The notes below the pieces were generated by a model. The model saw only the letters and a list, made by a program, of their open reading frames with translations, was not told the DNA's origin and searched no databases. The position numbers were made by a program, and so were the translations under genes. DNA of 64,000 nt from Pseudonocardia terrae (lineage in GTDB: Bacteria > Actinomycetota > Actinomycetes > Mycobacteriales > Pseudonocardiaceae), in contig NZ_JAJTTE010000012.1 of the NCBI RefSeq assembly GCF_021343995.1, forward strand, positions 62,001-126,000, given 5' to 3'. Shown one piece after another: positions 37,894 to 46,629 of this stretch (position 1 is its first letter; every line of letters begins with the position of its first letter).

Positions 37894-38268
37894 ATGCATT
37901 CGGAATGGGTCCGGCTCGAGCGGTACGACGGGCCCTGGGAGCCGGACGACCCGGACGCCAACTTCAAGGCCGAGGTGGCCGACTACGGCCGCCTCGACCC
38001 GCTGCAGACGCTCCGCGGGCTCAGCGCGCACACCGGCGTCCCGGTCGGCGCGCTGGCCCGGTACGTCCTCGCCCGGTTCGCGACGACGGGTTCGGGCGGG
38101 CTCCTCGAGCTCGGCCCGGCGATGGTCGAGCGGCTGCGCGAGCCGGTCCGGCGGGCCGAGGCGGAGGGGACGGACGAGGCGCGCCTCGCGGCGTACCGCG
38201 AGCTCGCCGCCCTGCTCGGCTGGCTCGGCGCGCCGCTGGACGATCCGGATCTCTACCCGGGCGCGTAA
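37894..38268 (+). CDS. small conserved actinobacterial protein (possibly DUF6027)
   Basis: 124 aa: EWVRLERYDGPWEPDDPDAN followed by DPLQTLRGLSAHTGVPVGAL, a helix-turn-helix-like all-alpha region, then ARYVLARFATTGSGGLLELG. No signal peptide, Cys or membrane helix. I associate the pattern with DUF6027 but cannot confirm it. It sits between glnA2 and glnE, which are adjacent in mycobacteria, so a link to nitrogen metabolism is possible but unproven. No normal ribosome site is visible before ATG 37894; the repeat element occupies that place. Confidence 0.7.
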   Translation: MHSEWVRLERYDGPWEPDDPDANFKAEVADYGRLDPLQTLRGLSAHTGVPVGALARYVLARFATTGSGGLLELGPAMVERLREPVRRAEAEGTDEARLAAYRELAALLGWLGAPLDDPDLYPGA

Positions 38269-38321
38269 CGGGCGGTGAACCGTGCCCGCAACGGGGCCGC
38301 GATAGGGCAGGATCGGTCGAC

Positions 38322-41300
38322 GTGGCGGAACGTACCCGGACCTCGCTCGCCCGCCTCGGCCTGACCGAGCCGTGGGCGGAGCAGACCCTGGCCGAGCTCG
38401 GCTGGTGGGTCGAGGACCGGCCCGTGGCGGGCGCCGAGCCGATCATGTGGGCGCTGGCCCGCTCGCCCGATCCCGATCTCGCGCTGCGGCAGGTCGAGCG
38501 CTTCGCGAAGGCCGCCGGGGACTGGCGGGCCGTCGACGCGGAGCTGCGCACCGACCTGGGGCTGCGCGGCCGGATGCTCGCCCTGCTGGGGGCCTCCACG
38601 GCGCTGGGCGACCACCTGGTCACACACCCCGACCGCTGGCGGCTGCTCGCCGACGGCCCGGAGCGGCACGACCCGCCGCCGGACCTCGCCCGCCGCGCCG
38701 CCAACCTCCTCCGCGCCGTCGGCGCCGATCCCGACGCGCCGGCGTCGGGCGGTCCGGGCGGGGCCCGCGCCCAGATGACCGGGGCGGCCGCGATCACCGC
38801 GCTGCGCACGGCGTACCGCGACGAGCTGCTCGGGCTCGCCGGGGCCGACCTCGCCGCCGTCGGGGAGACGTCCCTGCCGGTGATGGAGGTCGACGAGGTC
38901 GCCGCGCAGCTCGCCGACCTGGCCGCGGCCGCGATCCGGGCGGCGCTGGCCGTCGCGCTGGAGGAGGTGGACCCGCCCGACGACGTCCGGCTCGCGGTGA
39001 TCGGCATGGGCAAGTGCGGCGGGCACGAGCTCAACTACGTCAGCGACGTCGACGTGATCTTCGTGGCCGAGGGCGACACGCAGGCCGCCTCCCGGCTCGC
39101 GAGCCGGGTGATGCGGATTGCGGGGGAGGCCTGCTTCCAGGTCGACGCCAACCTGCGGCCGGAGGGCCGGCAGGGCGCGCTGGTCCGCACGCTCGACGGG
39201 CACGTCAGCTACTACAAGCGCTGGGCCAAGACCTGGGAGTTCCAGGCGCTGCTCAAGGCGCGGCCGATCGCCGGCGACGAGGAGCTGGGCGCCGCCTACA
39301 CCGAGGCCGTCGCGCCGATGGTGTGGAACGCGGCCAGCCGGGACGACTTCGTGCAGGACGTGCAGGCGATGCGCCGCCGCGTCGAGGAGCACGTCCGCCC
39401 GGAGCACGCCGACCGGGAGCTCAAGCTGGGCCGCGGCGGGCTGCGCGACGTCGAGTTCGCGGTGCAGCTGCTGCAGCTCGTGCACGGCCGCACGGACGAG
39501 TCGCTGCGCTCGCCGTCGACGTTGGAGGCGCTGGCCGCGCTCGCCGAGGGCGGGTACGTCGGGCGCGACGACGGCGCCAACCTCGCCGCCTCCTACCGCT
39601 TCCTGCGGCTGCTGGAGCACCGGCTGCAGCTGCAGCGGATGCGCCGCACCCACCTGCTCCCGGCGAAGGACGACACGGACGGGCTGCGCTGGCTCGCCCG
39701 CGCCGCGCGGCTGCGCCCGGACGGCCGGCACGACGTCGTCGGGGTGCTGCTCACGGAGTGGTCGCGCAACGCCCGGCGGGTCCGGCGGCTGCACGAGAAG
39801 CTGTTCTACCGGCCGCTGCTGCAGTCGGTGTCGCGGCTGTCGCCGGAGGAGTCCCGGCTCTCGGAGAAGGCCGCGGCGGCCCGGCTCAAGGCGCTGGGCT
39901 GGGCCTCGCCGGAGGGCGCGCTCGGGCACCTGCGGGCCCTGACCGGCGGGGTGTCCCGCGCGGCGTCGATCCAGCAGACGCTGCTGCCGGTGCTGCTGGA
40001 GGAGCTCGCCGCCACACCCGATCCGGACCGCGGCCTGCTGGCCTACCGGCAGGTGTCGGAGGCGTTGGCCACCACGCCCTGGTACCTGCGGCTGCTGCGG
40101 GACGAGGGGTTGGTCGCCGAGCGGCTGATGCGCCTGCTGGGCACGTCCGCGCTGGTCCCGGACCTGCTGGTGCGCGCCCCGGAGATCCTGCGCGTGCTGG
40201 CCGCGCCCAACCCCGGCCAACCCGACGAGCTGAAGCGCGACCCGGCCGTCGTCGGGCAGTGGCTCCTGGCCGCCGTCGCCCGGCAGCACGACCTCACCTC
40301 CGCGGTCGCCTCGGCGCGCTCGATGCGCCGGCACGAGATGCTGCGGGTGGCCTGCGCCGACCTGCTCGGCGCGCTCACCGTCGCCGAGGTGTGCGAGGCG
40401 CTGTCCACGGTGTGGGTCGCGGTGCTGCGCGCGACGCTCGACGCCACGGTCAAGGAGATCTCCGCGGGCGAGCCGCCGAAGGCCCGGATCGCGGTGATCG
40501 GGATGGGCCGGCTCGGCGGCGCCGAGCTCGCCTACTCCTCCGACGCGGACGTGCTGTTCGTGTGCGAGCCGGCCGACGAGTCGATCACGGACGCGCAGGC
40601 GGTCAAGTTCGCGACGACCGTCGTCGAGGCCGTGCGGCGGCAGCTCGGTGCGCCCAGCCCGGACCCGGCGCTGCAGGTCGACGCGGACCTGCGGCCCGAG
40701 GGGCGTTCCGGCCCGCTGGTGCGGACCCTGCACTCCTACCGCGAGTACTACGCCCGCTGGGCGGAGGTCTGGGAGGCACAGGCGCTGCTGCGGGCCCGGC
40801 CGGTCGCCGGCGACCCGGAGCTGGGCCGGCGGTTCATGGAGCTGATCGAGCCGATCCGGTACCCCGCGGACGGGCTGACGACGGCCCAGGTGACCGAGAT
40901 CCGGCGGATCAAGGCCCGGGTCGACGACGAGCGCCTGCCGCGCGGGGCGGACCGCTCCACCCACACCAAGCTCGGCCACGGCGGGCTCGCCGACGTCGAG
41001 TGGACCGTGCAGCTGCTGCAGCTGCAGCACGCCGGGGACATCCCGGAGCTGCGCACCACGTCGACGCTCGAGGGACTGCGCGAGGCGGCCGAGGCGGGCC
41101 TGATCGCGGCGGAGGACGCCGCGGAGCTGCGGGCCGGCTGGGAGACCGCGACCCGGGCCCGCAACGCGATCATGCTGGTCAAGGGCAAGCCGGGGGACCA
41201 GCTGCCGCGCTCGGGCCGGGAGCTGGCGGCCGTCGCCGCCGCGCTCGGCTACCCGGCCGACGGCGATCCCGGCCGGTTCCTCGACGACTACCGCCGCACC

Positions 41301-41354
41301 ACCCGCCGCGCCCGCACCGTGGTGGAGCGGGTCTTCTACGGCTGGGACTCCTGA
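38322..41354 (+). CDS. glnE: bifunctional glutamine synthetase adenylyltransferase/adenylyl-removing enzyme
   Basis: 1010 aa. Two nucleotidyltransferase domains: GMGKCGGHELNYVSDVDVIF near 225 (adenylyl-removing half) and GMGRLGGAELAYSSDADVLF near 725 (adenylylating half), each with G-x-G and D-x-D, and each followed by a helical GlnD-type domain with LGRGGLRDVEF or LGHGGLADVEW. It adds or removes AMP on the Tyr of GlnA1 according to glutamine supply. GTG 38322 gives the family's normal start and length. No PII gene is in the window. Confidence 0.95.
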   Translation: MAERTRTSLARLGLTEPWAEQTLAELGWWVEDRPVAGAEPIMWALARSPDPDLALRQVERFAKAAGDWRAVDAELRTDLGLRGRMLALLGASTALGDHLVTHPDRWRLLADGPERHDPPPDLARRAANLLRAVGADPDAPASGGPGGARAQMTGAAAITALRTAYRDELLGLAGADLAAVGETSLPVMEVDEVAAQLADLAAAAIRAALAVALEEVDPPDDVRLAVIGMGKCGGHELNYVSDVDVIFVAEGDTQAASRLASRVMRIAGEACFQVDANLRPEGRQGALVRTLDGHVSYYKRWAKTWEFQALLKARPIAGDEELGAAYTEAVAPMVWNAASRDDFVQDVQAMRRRVEEHVRPEHADRELKLGRGGLRDVEFAVQLLQLVHGRTDESLRSPSTLEALAALAEGGYVGRDDGANLAASYRFLRLLEHRLQLQRMRRTHLLPAKDDTDGLRWLARAARLRPDGRHDVVGVLLTEWSRNARRVRRLHEKLFYRPLLQSVSRLSPEESRLSEKAAAARLKALGWASPEGALGHLRALTGGVSRAASIQQTLLPVLLEELAATPDPDRGLLAYRQVSEALATTPWYLRLLRDEGLVAERLMRLLGTSALVPDLLVRAPEILRVLAAPNPGQPDELKRDPAVVGQWLLAAVARQHDLTSAVASARSMRRHEMLRVACADLLGALTVAEVCEALSTVWVAVLRATLDATVKEISAGEPPKARIAVIGMGRLGGAELAYSSDADVLFVCEPADESITDAQAVKFATTVVEAVRRQLGAPSPDPALQVDADLRPEGRSGPLVRTLHSYREYYARWAEVWEAQALLRARPVAGDPELGRRFMELIEPIRYPADGLTTAQVTEIRRIKARVDDERLPRGADRSTHTKLGHGGLADVEWTVQLLQLQHAGDIPELRTTSTLEGLREAAEAGLIAAEDAAELRAGWETATRARNAIMLVKGKPGDQLPRSGRELAAVAAALGYPADGDPGRFLDDYRRTTRRARTVVERVFYGWDS

Positions 41355-41363
41355 CTGACCCAC

Positions 41364-41445
41364 CCGCGAGTCGGGCTGTGGGCTTCCGCGAGTCGCGCTG
41401 TGGGCTTCCGCGAGTCGCGCTGTGGGCTCCCGCGAGTCGCGAGTT
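41364..41445. repeat. 22-bp tandem repeat between glnE and the DUF5685 gene
   Basis: Units at 41364-41385, 41386-41407 and 41408-41429 plus a partial copy to 41445; unit CCGCGAGTCGCGCTGTGGGC plus TT or TC. CGCGAGTCGCG inside each unit can fold back, so the array could also end transcription from both convergent genes. Confidence 0.85.
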
Positions 41446-41465
41446 CTGGCGGCGCGGGTCGGGGC

Positions 41466-42584
41466 TCAGCAGTCGCAGTCGCAGCAGTCGCAGTCCGAGC
41501 AGCAGTCGCAGCAGTCGCAGCTCGCCTCGGAGCAGTCGCAGCAGTTCGCGCACGTGTCGCCGCGGCAGAAGCCCTCGCGCGCCTCGCGGGTCCACGGGTC
41601 CTCGAAGGTGTCCGCACAGCACATCTGGCAGCTGCAGAACAGCCCGACGGCCACGGCGCACCCCGCGAGTGCCCCACGTGGCGGGCGCGGGCCGGGTCGT
41701 GAAGGGACGTCCTCACCGGGCTTCCGCTCGGCATGGACGGTGGCATCGGAGAACGCGTGCCCGATCGACCGCTCGAGCTCGTGCACCAGCAGCCGATGCG
41801 CCAACCGCCGGTCCGTCCAGCGCACCTCGTCGAGGGCGAGCCGGATCCCGAGGGCGGCGTCGTCGGCCAGGGCGCGCGCCGCCGCGAGGTCGGTGCCGGT
41901 CGCGAGCAGCGGGTTCCACGCTCCGGCGGCGACGTCGGCGGGGAAGTCCTCGACGGCGTCGAGCAAGTGGGCGAGCCGGCCGAACAGCCGCCCGGCCTCG
42001 GCGAGCGGTGCCGCATTGTCCGGCCGCCCGGCGAGGACGGCGGTGTGCCCGAAGGCGGCCGCGGTGGCCGTCTCGGTCGGCTCGGTCACGGTGAGCAGGG
42101 GCGAGCCGGCGCGCTCCAGCGCCGGCTGGCGGGCGACGGCGTCGAGCAGCACTCCCGGGTCCAGGCCCAGCCCGGCCGCCCCCCTCGACGCCCGCCCGGC
42201 CCACCCGGCCGCCAGCCGCCGGGCCGCGGCGGCGACCGGGCGCCGGGCGAACGCGCCGTCCCGGTCGGCGACGTGGTCGGCCAGGGTCGCCGACGCCAGC
42301 ACCAGGCTCACCGCGGCGGCGAGCCGGGCGCCGTCGCCGGTCGCGACCCGTGCGGTCCGCATGCCGCGCAACGGGCACGGCCCGGCGGTGCGACGGCCCG
42401 GGGCGCCGGGGGACTGGGCGTCGAGCAGGACGGAGATGAGCAGCCCGTCGTAGTTGGTGGCGATCCGCGCGGCCTGGCCGTGCTCGTCGCGCAGCGCGTA
42501 GCAGAGCCCGCACAGGTGGCCGATCCACTCGGCGCGCAGGGCAGGGGCCAGGGTGTGCCGGCAGGGCCGGACCATGCCGAACAC
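41466..42584 (-). CDS. DUF5685-family protein with a cysteine-rich tail
   Basis: 372 aa from GTG 42584 (FGMVRPCRHTLAP start is typical). The main body is helical, with HLCGLCYALRDEHG near the N-terminus and DAVEDFPADVAAGAWNPL further on, which resembles an isoprenoid-enzyme-like all-alpha fold. The last 65 residues hold about 20 cysteines: CSCQMCC, then C-x2-CC and repeated D-C-C and S-x-C units to the very end. This tail is a feature I recall for actinobacterial DUF5685. A metal- or cofactor-binding role is likely; no function is known to me. Confidence 0.8.
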   Translation of the reverse strand: MFGMVRPCRHTLAPALRAEWIGHLCGLCYALRDEHGQAARIATNYDGLLISVLLDAQSPGAPGRRTAGPCPLRGMRTARVATGDGARLAAAVSLVLASATLADHVADRDGAFARRPVAAAARRLAAGWAGRASRGAAGLGLDPGVLLDAVARQPALERAGSPLLTVTEPTETATAAAFGHTAVLAGRPDNAAPLAEAGRLFGRLAHLLDAVEDFPADVAAGAWNPLLATGTDLAAARALADDAALGIRLALDEVRWTDRRLAHRLLVHELERSIGHAFSDATVHAERKPGEDVPSRPGPRPPRGALAGCAVAVGLFCSCQMCCADTFEDPWTREAREGFCRGDTCANCCDCSEASCDCCDCCSDCDCCDCDC

Positions 42585-42702
42585 GCGGCGGATCGTAGCG
42601 GGGAGCCCGGCGGCCCGGTGCGTGTCGGCCTTCCCCGCCCCGCGCGTCCTCAGTAGCCTCGGGCCGGTCGACAGGGCGGTGCCCGGGACGAAGGGACGAC
42701 CG

Positions 42703-43620
42703 ATGGCGAACCCGCTGGCCTCCCTGCGGCAGGCGAAGCTCCGGACGGACAAGCTCGAGAACGTCCGGGTGCCGCCGAACACGGAGCGCACGGTGTTCGC
42801 GCGGACCGGCCCGGGGGTCGTCGTCTCCCTCTGGATGGCGCTGGGCGGGGGCAACGCCCCGGCCCTGGACGCGCGCCTGCGGGTCTTCTACGACGACGCG
42901 CCGACGCCCGCGATCGACATCGACATGGGCACGCTGCTGGCGACGCACTGGGGCGCCGGCAGCGCGAACACCAGCCATTCCTGCACGCACCTGCACGTCG
43001 AGATCGACAGTGCGAGCTACCAGACCGCGTTCCTGTCGACCTACCCCCTGCCCTTCGGCAGCTCGATCAGGATCGCCTACCTCAACATCGACGCCGGGCA
43101 GACCGCGAGCATCTACTCGATGGCGACCTACAGCCTGACCTCGACCGACGAGGCGGACGGTCGCCGGCTGCGCTGCCAGGGGGTGCGGTACGTCGACCAG
43201 AAGGTCACCCGCACGGCCGGCGCCACGACCACGCTCGCGCAGATCACGGGCGGCCCCGGGTCGATCGTCCACCACTCCTACGTCGGGGGAGTCGGGGCCA
43301 CGAACCTGTCCTGGCTGGAGCGCAACTTCTCGGTCGCCGTCGACGGCGAGCCGACCGCGCAGATCGAGGCGACGGGGACCGAGGACTGGTTCGACAGCGG
43401 GTGGTACTTCCACGGTCGCCGCGACTACGGCACCAGCGTCCACAGCTACGTCGGCACGGACCGGCCGGCGGGCAACGTGAACGTGGTGGGCATGGCGACC
43501 GACCTGTGGTCGAAGTGGGGCGGGATCCCCTTCACGAGCTCCGCCGTGGTCAGGTCCCTGCCCGAGCCCGCCTGCACCACCGGCGACACCCTCTCCTGGT
43601 GCCTCCTCTACTACCAGTGA
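42703..43620 (+). CDS. DUF2961-family protein (GH172-like)
   Basis: 305 aa. The motif EATGTEDWFDSGWYF is the G-T-E-D-W/Y-F signature of DUF2961, a beta-jelly-roll family that includes GH172 difructose or D-arabinofuranose-cleaving hydrolases. The motif's Glu is a catalytic residue in those. No signal peptide is visible, so cytoplasmic or exported another way. ATG 42703 follows GAAGGGACGACC; TAGCCT at 42654 may be the -10. Substrate unknown; an arabinan-like glycan is a guess from the family. Confidence 0.75.
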   Translation: MANPLASLRQAKLRTDKLENVRVPPNTERTVFARTGPGVVVSLWMALGGGNAPALDARLRVFYDDAPTPAIDIDMGTLLATHWGAGSANTSHSCTHLHVEIDSASYQTAFLSTYPLPFGSSIRIAYLNIDAGQTASIYSMATYSLTSTDEADGRRLRCQGVRYVDQKVTRTAGATTTLAQITGGPGSIVHHSYVGGVGATNLSWLERNFSVAVDGEPTAQIEATGTEDWFDSGWYFHGRRDYGTSVHSYVGTDRPAGNVNVVGMATDLWSKWGGIPFTSSAVVRSLPEPACTTGDTLSWCLLYYQ

Positions 43621-43661
43621 GGGGCCCTGCGAAATCCGTGGCGGCGCACGGACCGCCGTCC

Positions 43662-43667
43662 TACGGT
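43662..43667 (+). promoter_or_regulatory. candidate -10 TACGGT for the LysE-family gene
   Basis: TACGGT ends 7 nt before ATG 43675; leaderless spacing. Confidence 0.4.
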
Positions 43668-43674
43668 CACCGGC

Positions 43675-44304
43675 ATGCCCTCCACCGGCGCGATCCTCGC
43701 CTTCCTGGCCGCGTCGCTGGTGCTGGTGGTGATCCCCGGCCCGAGCGTGTTGTTCATCGTGGGCCGCGCCCTCGCGCACGGCCGCCGCGCCGCGCTGACC
43801 AGCGTCGCGGGGAACACGACGGGCGTCGCCGTGCTGGTGGTGGTCGTCGCGCTGGGGCTGGGGGCCGTGGCGGCCGCGTCGGCCGAGGTGTTCACGGTGA
43901 TCAAGCTCGCGGGTGCCGCCTACCTCGTCTGGCTGGGCGTGCACACCATCCGGCGGCGGGGCGACCTCGTGGCGGCGCTCGCCGCGCCCCGCACCGACCG
44001 GCGCCTGTACCTGCAGGGCGTGCTCGTCGGCGTGACGAACCCGAAGGCGCTGGTGTTCTTCGCGGCCGTGCTGCCGGGGTTCCTCGGCCCGCAGACGCCG
44101 AACCCGTCGGTGCAGCTGCTGGTCTTCGGCCTGCTCTTCTGCCTGACGGCGGCGGTGCTGGACTCGGCCTGGGGCCTCGCCGCGGGCACGGCGCGGGACT
44201 GGTTCGCGACGAGCCCGGCCCGCCTGCGCCGGATGGGCGGCGCGGGTGGGCTGGTGCTCGTCGGGATGGGGGTCGGGCTGGCCCTCACCGGCCGGCACGA
44301 CTGA
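43675..44304 (+). CDS. LysE/RhtB-family amino-acid exporter
   Basis: 209 aa with six hydrophobic segments. Start FLAASLVLVVIPGPSVLFIVG with the PGP motif, KLAGAAYLVWLGVHTIRRRG and GVLVGVTNPKALVFFAAVLPGF are LysE/RhtB signatures. Inner-membrane efflux of an amino acid or derivative; which one is not predictable. Confidence 0.9.
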   Translation: MPSTGAILAFLAASLVLVVIPGPSVLFIVGRALAHGRRAALTSVAGNTTGVAVLVVVVALGLGAVAAASAEVFTVIKLAGAAYLVWLGVHTIRRRGDLVAALAAPRTDRRLYLQGVLVGVTNPKALVFFAAVLPGFLGPQTPNPSVQLLVFGLLFCLTAAVLDSAWGLAAGTARDWFATSPARLRRMGGAGGLVLVGMGVGLALTGRHD

Positions 44305-44384
44305 TCACAGGACCTTGCCCCCTTCTCCCCGGGAGCAGGACCTCTTAGGCTGTGTGCGGGTCGGGGATGACCCCGGGAGTTCGC

Positions 44385-45635
44385 ATGCCTGCTCGTCGGA
44401 TCGGCGTAGTCGCCGCCCTGCTCCTGCTGGTCGTCGCCGGGTGCGCGAGCGCGCCTTCGGAGACCGCCCAGCAGCTCGAACCGCCCGCCGTGCCGACCGG
44501 CGGCATCGCCCCGACCACGAAGTTCACGCCGCTGTCGGCCACCACGGTGACCACCCCCGCGCCCGTCCTGGGGACGGACGGCAAGACCCACGTGACGTAC
44601 GAGCTGCTGCTCACCAACGCCACGCCCGCGCCGTTCACCATGGGCAAGGTCGACGTCCTGGCGGACCAGGAGGTCGTGCTCTCCCTGAGCGGACCCGAGC
44701 TGGCGGCCCAGTCCAACCTGCTCGCCGCCCAGACCGGGGACGAGGGCGTCGGCGATCCCACCGGGTCCGCGGCATCGATCCCCGGAGGCGGCACCGCGAT
44801 CGTCTGGCTGGACGTCCTGTTCGACGGGCCCGGAGCGACTTCGGTGCCGACCGCCTTGACCCACCGGGTCAGCGGCTCGATCGGCGGCGGGCCCACCACG
44901 GAGGTGGACACGGGGTCGGTGCCGGTGAGCTCCGCCGCGGCTCCCGTGTTGGGCCCGCCGCTGCAGGGCGGCCCCTGGTACGCCAGCGACGGCTGCTGCG
45001 TCGACGACACCCACCACCGCCGCGGGCTCGCCCCGACCAACGGACAGCTGCTGGTCCCGCAGCGCTACGCCATCGACTGGTACCTGCTCGACGACCAGCA
45101 CCGCGCCTGGGTGGACGACCCCTCGAAGATCACGAACTTCCTCGCCTACGACAAGCCCGCGATCGCGGTCGCGGACGGCGTCGTCGTCGACGCCACGGAC
45201 GGGTTCGCCGACACCACGTCCCTGCCGCAGCCGCCGCCGATCCCGCCGATCGTCGAGACCGTCGGCAACCACGTCACGCTGATGATCGCGCCCGGGGTGT
45301 ACGTGATGTACGCCCACTTCACGAAGGACTCGGTCGCGGTGAAGACCGGCCAGCAGGTGAAGAAGGGGGACGTGCTGGGCCACATCGGCAGCTCCGGCAA
45401 CTCGACGGCCCCGCACCTGCACTTCCAGGTCAACACCCAACCGACGTTCTTCCCGACGGACAGCACGCCGTTCGCCTTCGACTGCATGCGGGTGGACGGC
45501 CAGGTCACCGAGCGGATCTGGGACGACGTGCTGGCCGAGCAGCCCACCCCGGAGCTGCCGTACACGCCGTCGACGGACACGGGCGAGCGGCGGGGTCAGA
45601 TGCCGCTCGACCGCAACGTCGTCACCTTCTGCTGA
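44385..45635 (+). CDS. M23-family peptidase-like lipoprotein
   Basis: 416 aa from ATG 44385. Signal with lipobox V-A-G-C (Cys near residue 21). Residues about 60-190 form a beta-rich domain; 215-385 an M23 fold with YVMYAHFTKDSV and TAPHLHFQV. The first ligand motif, H-x3-D in active enzymes, reads RYAID, so the His is Arg. It may be a non-catalytic binding or activator protein, or use a shifted ligand. Extracytoplasmic, membrane-anchored. It overlaps the convergent MerR gene by 14 bp. Confidence 0.8.
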   Translation: MPARRIGVVAALLLLVVAGCASAPSETAQQLEPPAVPTGGIAPTTKFTPLSATTVTTPAPVLGTDGKTHVTYELLLTNATPAPFTMGKVDVLADQEVVLSLSGPELAAQSNLLAAQTGDEGVGDPTGSAASIPGGGTAIVWLDVLFDGPGATSVPTALTHRVSGSIGGGPTTEVDTGSVPVSSAAAPVLGPPLQGGPWYASDGCCVDDTHHRRGLAPTNGQLLVPQRYAIDWYLLDDQHRAWVDDPSKITNFLAYDKPAIAVADGVVVDATDGFADTTSLPQPPPIPPIVETVGNHVTLMIAPGVYVMYAHFTKDSVAVKTGQQVKKGDVLGHIGSSGNSTAPHLHFQVNTQPTFFPTDSTPFAFDCMRVDGQVTERIWDDVLAEQPTPELPYTPSTDTGERRGQMPLDRNVVTFC

Positions 45636-46542
45636 GCAGGGCCGCGGCGAACCACTCGAAGGCGGGGACGGTCGGCGGGCGCTCCGGCCAGCCGTTGAGC
45701 CGCCCGAGCAGGGTCCAGTACCGCTCGACGCGCCGGTCGGCGAAGGTGTCGACCGTGGCCGCCAGGGCGGCCCGGTCGGCGGTCTCGTCGACGCCGATCC
45801 GCTCCAGCACCGCGGCCGCCTCCGGGGACGCCGGATCGACGCCCTCGCGCCGCGCGGCACCGGCGTGCTCCAGGACCTGCGCGGGGTCGTAGGGCGGCGG
45901 CGCGGTGGTCTCCGACCCCGCGACGGCCATCTCCCGGACCCGGGCCCGGAAGTCCGGATCGGCGACGAGGTCGGCCAGCTCGACCCATGCCTCCACCTGC
46001 TCCGTCGTCGGCTCGTCCGGCAGCTCGGCCGGCATCGAGCGCATCGCGGAGGCGATGCCGGCGCCGGGCGCGTCCGGGTCGGTCCCGGCGAAGGCCTCCG
46101 CCACGAACTCGTCGATCATCCGCTGCCGCTCCTCGGCGGACAGCCTGGCCAGGTCGTTCATCAGTCTCAGCTCCCTCGGTGCGGGATCCCTGCCGTCGCG
46201 GGCGAGCAGCGTGCACACGGCACGCTGCACCCGCAGGGCGCGGATCCGTTCGTCGATGGCGCGCACGTGCGCGGCCGCCACCTCGCCGACGCGACGGCGA
46301 CGCAGCAGCACCTCCCGCACGTCGTCCAGCCCCATCCCGAGCTCCCGCAGGGTGCGGACGAGATCGAGCCGGGCCACGGCGGCCGCGTCGTACCGCCGGT
46401 AGCCGGCGGCGGTCCGGTCGGTCTCGGGCAGCAGGCCCTCGTCCGACCAGAAGCGGATGGTGCGGACGGGCACCCCCGAGCGCCGGGCGAGCTGCCCGAT
46501 CGTCATCAGGGTGCGGTCCGTCCGGTCGTACGTCGCGGTCAC
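45622..46542 (-). CDS. MerR-family transcriptional regulator
   Basis: 306 aa from GTG 46542, preceded by GAAGGTGG. MTIGQLARRSGVPVRTIRFWSDEGLLP is the MerR winged helix and DDVREVLLRRRRVGEV starts the coiled-coil dimer helix. The C-terminal 190 residues are an unfamiliar helical domain (EAWVELADLVADPDFRARVREM) that lacks the Cys of metal sensors, so a small-molecule ligand is likelier. It probably controls itself and the divergent M50 gene through the operator at 46556-46580. Confidence 0.88.
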   Translation of the reverse strand: MTATYDRTDRTLMTIGQLARRSGVPVRTIRFWSDEGLLPETDRTAAGYRRYDAAAVARLDLVRTLRELGMGLDDVREVLLRRRRVGEVAAAHVRAIDERIRALRVQRAVCTLLARDGRDPAPRELRLMNDLARLSAEERQRMIDEFVAEAFAGTDPDAPGAGIASAMRSMPAELPDEPTTEQVEAWVELADLVADPDFRARVREMAVAGSETTAPPPYDPAQVLEHAGAARREGVDPASPEAAAVLERIGVDETADRAALAATVDTFADRRVERYWTLLGRLNGWPERPPTVPAFEWFAAALLSRR

Positions 46543-46544
46543 GG

Positions 46545-46580
46545 GATCCACCTTCGAGGTTCCAGCGGCTGGAGGGTCAA
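46545..46580 (-). promoter_or_regulatory. MerR-type promoter/operator between the regulator and the M50 gene
   Basis: On the minus strand TTGACC (46575-46580) is followed by a 19-bp spacer containing the dyad CCAGC-C-GCTGG (46561-46571). MerR proteins typically bind a dyad inside an over-long 19-20 bp spacer. The downstream hexamer GAAGGT is a poor -10. Confidence 0.5.
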
Positions 46581-46629
46581 GATATTCGGTACTCAGCCCG
46601 CACACAGGCAGCGCTGCGACACTCGGCGG

